From: Psettodes erumei
Taxonomy: Eukaryota > Chordata > Actinopteri > Pleuronectiformes > Psettodidae
Direction of reading: 5' to 3'
Assembly (NCBI GenBank): GCA_016785225.1
Contig: JAFBJZ010000870.1
Span: forward strand, 310,001 to 374,000
DNA: 64,000 bases
A program made the position numbers and the translations under genes. Positions 56,779 through 64,000 of the stretch are shown here, piece after piece (within the stretch, counting starts at the first letter, position 1; the number at the start of each line of letters is the position of its first letter). The notes under the pieces are model-generated. The model was not told the DNA's origin, ran no database searches, and saw only the letters and a list, made by a program, of their open reading frames with translations.

Positions 56779-57741
56779 ATGTTTCACCTAATTAAAAAAG
56801 ACAAGGAGAAGGAGAAGGACCTGGGCAAGAAGGAAAAGAAAGACAAGAAAGAAAAGAAAGAGCGAATGTCCCAGGCAGAATTAAAGAGCCTGGAGGAAAT
56901 GAGCATACGTCGAGGCTTCTTCCACCTCAATCGAGGGAGCTCTAAAAAGGACTCCAGGAGCAAGTTGGAGATCTCCAGTCCCATCCCTATAAAGGTGGCT
57001 AGCAGCACAGAGCTCAGTCTGACGGACCTGGAAGCTGAGCGGCTTCACAACACACAGCAGGATGTGGGGCAAATAAGTGCAAGTACCTCTGGTGATGATG
57101 TGAAGGGAAGAGAACTGGAGCACCCTCGCAGCTCTGTGAAGGAGAGAGCAGCTAAGTTCGGGGAACTGGCAAAGTTGAATCCTGCGGGGGCCCAGAGGCA
57201 CGTGTCTTTTACCCAGAGGAGCAAAGAGGACGATGCTTTGGAGGCGTCAAATCTTTGTGGCCACAACTGGAACACATCTTCTTTGAAGGTGCCAAAATGC
57301 ACTAATTTGGTTCACATTCCAGAGACGGTGGAGAAGACCTTCCCCGGCGCAGACCTGCAGTTGCCTATGCTTGTTGCTCCACCAATACCAGATCCAAGGG
57401 AACTTGAGCTACAGCGGCGCAACACTGGGGACTTTGGCTTCTCTTTGCGAAGGACCACCATGCTAGACAGGCATCCCGACGGAGGGGTGAGTCGTCATGT
57501 GGTGCACTTTGCTGAACCGGGTGCAGGGACTAAGGATCGGTTTCTGGGCCTGGTGCCAGGAGACAGGCTGGTGGAAATAAATGGGATCAACGTGGAGAAC
57601 AAGAGCAGAGATGAGATCGTGGAGATGATCCGTCAGTCTGGAGAGTCGGTCCGGCTCAAGGTGCAGCCGATTTTGGAGCTGAGTGAGTTGAACCGCAGCT
57701 GGCTGAGGACCACTCAAGGCCTGCACAAAGAAGCCTTCAAT
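56779..57741 (+). CDS. myo18a: MYO18A first coding exon: KE-rich tail and PDZ domain (partial gene)
   Basis: Myosin-18A is an unconventional myosin that links GOLPH3 at the Golgi to actin and assembles into mixed filaments with myosin 2. This exon gives the 321 N-terminal residues of the long isoform. Residues 6-30 are the Lys/Glu-rich segment; ERMSQAELKSLEEMS and RRGFFHLNR follow and match the family closely. A Ser-rich variable linker spans about 75-205. The PDZ domain (about 218-297) contains GDFGFSLRRTTMLDR, HFAEPGAGTKD, GLVPGDRLVEING and SRDEIVEMIRQSG. The exon ends at AAT followed by donor GTAAGT (57742), phase 0. Acceptors occur at 56658 (strong) and 56777 (nearer), so the leader is uncertain. 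Motor, neck and coiled-coil exons lie beyond the right edge. Which of the fish duplicates this is cannot be told. Confidence 0.95.
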
Positions 57742-58064
57742 GTAAGTAGTCCTGTTGAATCCTTTTCTGTCCACTGAGCAGACAGATGTAATCTAAAGAC
57801 ATAAAATTCCACAATTTCAGACATTTGGAAATTATTCTCCATATTGGTTTTGCTCTGAAAAGCAGATGCTTCTCAATCTTTGCTGTTTGGGTTCTTTCAT
57901 AGACTTGGGGAAAATCTGATCACCCAAAATTACTGTATTTGGGTATTTTTTTCCACTAATGTTTGGTTTTGCATTCACATATAGTGGATTAAAAGTGTCT
58001 GGATCATGGGTGGAACTGTATTGACACTGGTAATGCGCTTTTGTGTTTTTAATGTATGGGGGAG

Positions 58065-58084
58065 CGTGTGTGTGTGTGTGTGTT
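58065..58084. repeat. (TG)n microsatellite
   Basis: About ten GT units in the myo18a intron. Confidence 0.9.
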
Positions 58085-59059
58085 TTTGAAAGAGAGAATG
58101 TGTTCTGGAGTATATATAATCCCCACCCCCCACCCCCCACCCCCGCAGTCTTTTGAAACGAAACAATGGGATGCTGAAGGAAACAACGGCCCAAACGCCA
58201 CCACAGCCCTTGGCCATATGGCTGTGTAAGACCTGGCTGGCTGCTTCTTTTTCGCTTGGATAATCGCATGCAACAAGTAGAGGAGCATCAAGTTACGCTC
58301 ATTGCCAGCCAGCACAACAAACACCTGAATTAAGAAGTAAAATCTTAAGAGTTTAGACAGTGGGTGAGATAAACAGGGACTTATACTGTTATTTGAGGCA
58401 ATGTCCAGTGATCTTTTCGCAGTGCTTTTATGAAAAGGCCCTCAGTGTGGAGAAGTAGAAATCATAGATTTAGGAGAGTTAGTTTGGTTGGGGTTAGTAT
58501 ATTCATTTTGATCAAAAGTCAAATAAATGACTCACGATGGGCTCACGATGTAGAGCAGCACTTGACCATTCACCACGTTGAGCCAGTTGTCAGATGCATA
58601 GTCATTCACAAGCTAGTAGACTGAGTGTCTTATTAACCGACTAATATGCAGGCCTGGTGTTTTTGTGTAATGAAGGAAATTGTGTACACCGTCTCAGAGC
58701 ACTTCAGGGTTGAGACCTGGGGTAGATTGAGCTCGCGTGAAAGTTCAGTGCTTAACCCATCTCGTGGTGCCTGGCCGGTTGTTGTTGTAGCTGGATAAGG
58801 TGCGCTGTACAAGGCTGGCGTTTAAGAAACTTGAGACGTTACAGCAGTGACAACAGAGACGCTTTTGTGAGGCTGTTCTGAGAACCTTGTGCATCTTTTG
58901 TGGGCTCTTGTGGGTTTCACTCACCCACTTCTGATGTCAGTGACCGCCTATAGACAAGTGACAATTTTCCTCCTGTTTTTAAATGTCGCGTAGTCCCATG
59001 TTATGAGTGTGGAAACAGGCCATTTATGAAGAAAACCTGAATTTAAAAAAGGACAGATG

Positions 59060-59078
59060 CATCACACCTGGTGTGATG
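59060..59078. promoter_or_regulatory. Perfect palindrome with two T-box half sites
   Basis: CATCACACC, a single T, then GGTGTGATG: nine-base arms that are exact reverse complements. The core TCACACCTGGTGTGA is one base shorter than the classic Brachyury palindrome. A role as a T-box binding site is inferred. Confidence 0.5.
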
Positions 59079-62000
59079 TGTGTGTATCTGTTTGTGTCAC
59101 GTTGTCTCTTCCCCTGTCCAACGCTTCTATCCATGTAACTCTAATTTTTGAATTAGACTGACCTCTAGTAATGACGTTTATGGTCGGAGACACAGGTCCC
59201 TGGAAGAGACGCTTGTCTCCTTGTCTTTGTCCCACATTCAACCATCATCATAAGATGGGCCATCTGAAAAAGCAGAGAATGTGCGCGTGAGGCTGACCTA
59301 GAACCGACACCACTATTTATAGGTGGGTATAATAAGATCTGGATCATAGATCTAGAGCTCTGCAACTCAGTTCAATACAACATGTGATGCAAAAGCCTGT
59401 TGGACAAAGGAATAGCTCACCGTGTGTTCAATATAATTGAATATAGCTTGTTTGGTGCTAAGAGTTACCTGAGAAAGATGATGCTCCTCTCTTAGCTTAG
59501 TATAAAGACTGTCTCTGTCCAAATGATCGGTCTAAGTGCAGCGAGAGTATAATAATTAAGAGCCCGACGCTAAACAAAAAGTACCTGTTCAGGGAAGGAC
59601 AGGTATGATTTAAACACCTGCTCTCCATCTGTCTGTCGTGTTTTTCTTTTACGGCTTCCTATTACAGTGCTGTCAGATGGTTTACTGTGGGCTGTTTAGT
59701 CGGTCCTTCGTCTTTACACACAGCTCTGTCCAGCAGTCACACAATAAAAAGGAATCTCTTCACCAATGTAAATGTATGTGGCACGAAATGAATATGTTCC
59801 CAAAGATTTTGCTATTCAAAAGGTTAGTAGGCGATATTTAGTTTGTTAATAGCTAATAGTTTAGTTAATATTTTAATTGTTGTTTAAGTTGTTCACTGGG
59901 TTGCCACCTGCTGTCCACAACGCATGAGGCCGAAACCTCCAGTTCCCCACTCCAGTCCGAGTGGGATCTAGAGGAGGTTGACATAATCTTGTGTGTCTTA
60001 ACACACTGCAAAATTCATGTTAATGCCATATGTTTTTTTCAGTTTCTAGCCAGGAATCTTTCTGCACTTCTGGGTGAGCAGGAGCGAGGAGGCCTGCGAT
60101 ATTCTCTGCTTATTGCTGCCTGTCAGACTTTCTGAGGGGATGGGCACCAGTTGACAGTTTTTAAATTTCCAACTGGTTGAGGTAACTCAATAGATTGAAG
60201 GCGTTGGGGAACCAAGCAAGAATGCCGTTGCGCAGGGTGCTGTTAACAAGTCAGAGGTGCCAACATGGGCACTGATAGCTTCTTCACATGCCACTCTGTC
60301 ATTAGCATGCACCTGAGGTTTATTTGGCTGACAGTTAGTATAGATCTGGTAATGTGAATAACCATCCTGACTTTGAACATTTGGACATTTTTATTTTTGT
60401 TTGATAAATTTCACACATTTATTATCTGTATTTCTGCAATCACTTCATAAAACTGATCCCGTGTTTTTGAAGTGAGTAACTTTTTTTTTTAACTGAGTCA
60501 GTTTGGATTTTATGAATAGTCGATCACCTAAGCTCACCTAACCCCTTCTTTATTTTGAGAAGTCTGTTTAAATGTGGCAGTCCATCAACAAACATTATCA
60601 TCCTCCAGCAGCTAATTTTGCCTGTTTACTTTTAATAAAACTAAAAGTCCAAATGCCACTGTGGCCTGTTGTCTGACTTGATGTTGCCAAATGTTTCATC
60701 TATTATCCCCCCATCACTTATCTCTCATGCCATACATTTCCTGTCTTTCTGCAGACCAGACACAGTTTCATCATGAGGAAATTAGCAAATGGTGTAATCT
60801 CCTCCCCAAGCTGCCCATTTAAATTACATCATCCTCATTTCCAGAGAGGAGATGCTACAGTAGCAGAGAGTATTGGCACAGGCATGGATTAGAGAGAGGT
60901 GGGGCTTCGAAGGGTAAAAGCTGATTGGTTAAATAATCGAGGCTACACTTTGGCACTTTGGAAGTTATTCTTACTCTCCTCCACAAACCTAATACTTGTT
61001 TCCGTTTACTTTTGTTTCCGACATTGACTTCTCTTGTAATTTTGTCATCTTAAATGAGGAACATCGTCTTCTGACGACAGCATAGTGAAGCAGACATGCT
61101 TAACATTCTTGGGTGTGTCACTGAAGGCATCTCTGTCAGTCAATGGGACACTTGTCACGCACACCCTCATCATTTAAAGCAATAAGGAAGGGCTAATTCA
61201 CAATTAACTGTGCATCATTTTTTGTATCATGAAACTTTGGCTTATGTGACTTATACATGCATATACTGTTGGCTTTCTCATCTATCGCACCCAACGACCA
61301 TTTTTATTTTCTGCTCTTGTCCAATCACTGAGCCAATCAATCACCAATCAGTGAGCTACAGGTGAGCGCCCAGTTCAAATTTGCTCTTCCTAAATCACAT
61401 TCAAAAGGCCTACTTTCAGAAAGAAGTTATGGTTTTCAGGCCTATTTACAATTACTGACTAAAAATCTGGGTCACATCCTGGAACTTCAGAGACCAGCAG
61501 AGTGGAATCCCATGATTCATTTCTGCTCTTAGGTCCCAAAGTGTGGGTCTCTGGTCAGATGTCTCATGTGATTTCTGACTTCTATTTGTGACATACTCTG
61601 TATGGAGGGCTTAATCTGAAATGGTGAGCTTCTCAGAATAAACATAGTACTTTTATTTCTGGATTATGTTGACGTGGGGCAATTCAAATTCAAAATATAT
61701 GTCAAAAGTATGTGGTATTAAACTCCTGTTCATGGTACACATTTCATGACATGATTTGAGCAGATTTCATATTATGGAGGCATTTAACTGGGTCACAATC
61801 AGCAGTGTTAATAGTGTATGGAGTCCTTAATCTTTGGCCTGCACTCCCCCTGTGTAGACAAACAGTCAACATGATGCCGTGTCCCAGTAACTGACTCTGG
61901 GGATTAGCAGACTGTGCAGCTAGACCAGCTCGGCTGTGTGTCTGGCTGGATGTTGTGAAGGGCTCACATGTGAACTTGTGGTCTCACGATGAAGGAGAAA

Positions 62001-63240
62001 TGCCTCATCACAGATTGTAGAATTTTTTTCGACTCTCTCGTATATTTTTGCACATTTCAAATAAAATAGGAATAAAGGCTCTGGTCACGGATGTCTTTGG
62101 TTGTAATGATTCTGGATAAAATTGGATAAAATAGCTTAAAGGACATGAAAAGTGCCTTCAGTGTGAACTTATTACATAAGACCCGGTTATTTGATAGATG
62201 GAACTCTTAATGAGGAAGACGAAAACAACGTTCCGTGATTGGATTAGCACATTCCTGCCCAGCAGAGCCTGCAGCTACATTTCCTTGTTTTCCTGGTGTG
62301 ACTGCGCTTCCTGGACCAATGAGCCGAATGCCTACCTTAAGGCAACTCACCCGTGCATGTGCTTTTACCTAACTGGTTTTACAGCAATGCAGGTTGGGCA
62401 GCTCTTTCATTTTAAGGCATGCAAAAAAAAAAAGCCGTTTTGCTTTAACTAGGAAAGTAGAATAACTTTTGAGATTCTGTGTGTCACTTTAAAACCTCGA
62501 TTTAGACCTGAGTACAATCTGCGGTGACTGGTTGGTGCTACATTCGTGTAAGGGGTTGAATGTAGGTCAGTAGTGTGCCCAAGCAGAAGCCTCTGTGAAA
62601 TGGAGAAATCAAATACATTGTTTAATAGCTCCCTCTTGTGGCGTAAGACTCAGCAACACTTGGTGAGCGCTTCATCCGCCTTGACGTTCGACAGAGAAGA
62701 AAGCCGCCCCCATCACAGGCTTATCTCAGACAACACAGGTTTCTTGTTTGATGTGCAGGTAACTTCACATTCAGACACAGTCCTCCTTACTCAACCTGTC
62801 AACCTGGAGGGGAATGAAAGATTAAAGAGGCTTTCATTGAATTTGGAATGTGTCTGCACTTGGCACTGAGCCGCAGACCGCTGTATCATCTCTTAATTGC
62901 CTCACTGTAATTTTTGTGCTCCTCTTAAGTGGAAAAGGCCTATAAATGTTTGTGTGTGGCGCCTGATGAGGGAGAACACCTCTCTGATTCCCTGTGACCA
63001 AGAGAAGATAGGGGAAGGGGGGGAAGTGGCAGTGGTAATTGATGTGGTTCTGTGAGTTGTATTTATAGCCTCACAGTAGTTCAGCAGCTGTCCCTCTTCG
63101 ATCTCCCTGCCCAGCCCCTCTCACATTACTCCCCCTCCACTCCTCAGACCACAGCTTTACCATGCTGTGGTGCTGTGTGACCCCGCCCTCGAGGTTGCTG
63201 TCCCACTCACTCAGAACTAGTGAGTGCGTGCTCTTTGCAG

Positions 63241-63306
63241 GCCCAGGTCCTACCCTGCTCCAGTGACGGGACGAAGATTGAAAGGTTAACCAGGCCTAGA
63301 GAGAAG
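63241..63306 (+). CDS. myo18a: Candidate small myo18a exon (66 bases)
   Basis: Lies between CTCTTTGCAG and GTAATG. It is open in phase 0, the phase left by the PDZ exon, and encodes 22 residues beginning AQVLPCSSDG and ending TRPREK. Length divisible by three fits a cassette exon. I do not recognise the peptide in mammalian MYO18A, and no further exon is visible, so support is splice sites and phase only. Confidence 0.35.
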
Positions 63307-63327
63307 GTAATGGGCTCTGGCCTCTGG

Positions 63328-63354
63328 TCGCCTGTGTGTGTGTGTGTGTGTGTG
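63328..63354. repeat. (TG)n microsatellite
   Basis: About twelve TG units just downstream of the candidate small exon. Confidence 0.9.
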
Positions 63355-63394
63355 TTTGGCGAGCAGTGGGATCTGTTCGTGCTGTACATGCTTT

Positions 63395-64000
63395 GGTTAG
63401 CAGCTCCATTTGGGAACTGATGGCGTCTCAGAATGGCCTCCTTTGCTGCTGAAACTATTTATAGGAGTGGACTCAGCAGGGCCAGAGATGGTGAAACATG
63501 TTGCAACTCTCTTTGCTGTGTTCCCACGATGTGTAAAAGGCCAATTTTTACCTTAAACTGTTAATGAAAAGTTGTGATAGGCGTTCAACTCATTTTTAGT
63601 AAGTCGCACGTTTGCCTGGTTGTGAAATGTAGTGGTTGACTGCTGGTTTTCTCTTGTTCGTGATCATTTATTTTTCTGGTTGCGATTCTTTTTGTTCTTG
63701 ATGGCACGTATCTGTTGTGTGCGGTAGCCATTAGTGGTATTAGTCGTTTTCTGATTGAGTTTGTGTCAACATCACTACAAATGTAACAACAACACTGTAT
63801 GTACAGTAATGATTTTGTGTGCTCATTGAGATAAAGCGTGGTTCTTCTAATAACTGCTGAGGGTCAGGCCGGCATATAATAAATAACACTACGGTCAATG
63901 ATTGTGAGTAAAGAGTCCTGTTTGCATCTTGTTACACCTTAATTTCATCCTCGTCGTCTATTTGATTATGATGTCCATGTGCTCTGTCCTCAGTGCTGCA
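63395..64000. other. myo18a: Right edge of the window, myo18a intron
   Basis: No exon recognised. A pyrimidine-rich GTCCTCAG near 63987-63994 is acceptor-like, but too little follows to judge. Confidence 0.3.

Larger units (their letters stand above)
57742..63240. other. myo18a: myo18a intron after the PDZ exon
   Basis: About 5.5 kb with no clear exon. Contains a TG repeat (58065-58084), a C-rich block (58121-58145), a T-box-like palindrome (59062-59076) and a TAAT-rich unique block near 60750-60960. Confidence 0.55.

Noticed and set aside
60035..60080. Possible 31-base exon after TTTTTTTCAG in the myo18a intron
   Set aside because: Length breaks the phase from the PDZ exon and the peptide is not myosin-like.
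1..64000. microRNA miR-142 or miR-451 hairpins, expected near this linkage group in human
   Set aside because: I looked for the mature sequences on both strands and did not see them.
1..64000. NF1 exons around the EVI2A-like gene
   Set aside because: No NF1-like peptide is visible on either strand in this window.
1..64000. CRISPR arrays, operons, phage or bacterial defence systems
   Set aside because: The DNA is vertebrate nuclear sequence with spliced genes; the repeats are simple microsatellites without spacers.

Overview
The window looks like nuclear DNA of a ray-finned (teleost) fish. Genes are split by GT-AG introns, dinucleotide and AAT microsatellites are frequent, and the recognisable proteins are vertebrate, with fish-like differences from the mammalian ones. 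Identities come from my memory of the protein families plus reading of splice sites; no search was run.

Layout, left to right: (1) 1971-2735, minus strand, a small single-pass, mucin-like membrane protein resembling EVI2A, with a probable 5' leader exon near 3705 and two ETS/PU.1-type sites just upstream. (2) 10277-31621, minus strand, the complete coding region of ksr1 in 19 exons. All splice phases agree and give 915 residues; a roughly 3 kb 3' UTR lies at about 7088-10276 and a CpG-rich first exon near 31.6 kb. (3) 39838-49893, minus strand, the complete coding region of vezf1 in 5 exons (458-461 residues depending on splice sites), with a roughly 2.2 kb 3' UTR. (4) 52984-54069, plus strand, an intact 361-residue connexin. 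(5) From 56779 to the right edge, plus strand, the first coding exon of myo18a (KE-rich tail plus PDZ domain), its first intron and one candidate small exon at 63241-63306; the motor and coiled coil lie outside the window.

The genes share no pathway. KSR1 is the scaffold for RAF-MEK-ERK signalling, VEZF1 a zinc-finger transcription factor, the connexin a gap-junction channel subunit, and MYO18A a Golgi/actin-linked unconventional myosin. KSR1 and MYO18A both lie in human 17q11.2 and VEZF1 in 17q22, so the grouping is probably a piece of that ancestral linkage group.

I found no undescribed biological system. The best leads are splice-level: tandem donors that change a VEZF1 zinc finger, a symmetric ksr1 microexon carrying an ERK-docking motif, a splice donor overlapping the ksr1 stop codon, and a long overlapping upstream ORF before the connexin. 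There is also a near-perfect T-box palindrome in the myo18a intron. Intergenic and intronic stretches otherwise hold simple repeats and a few candidate regulatory blocks.
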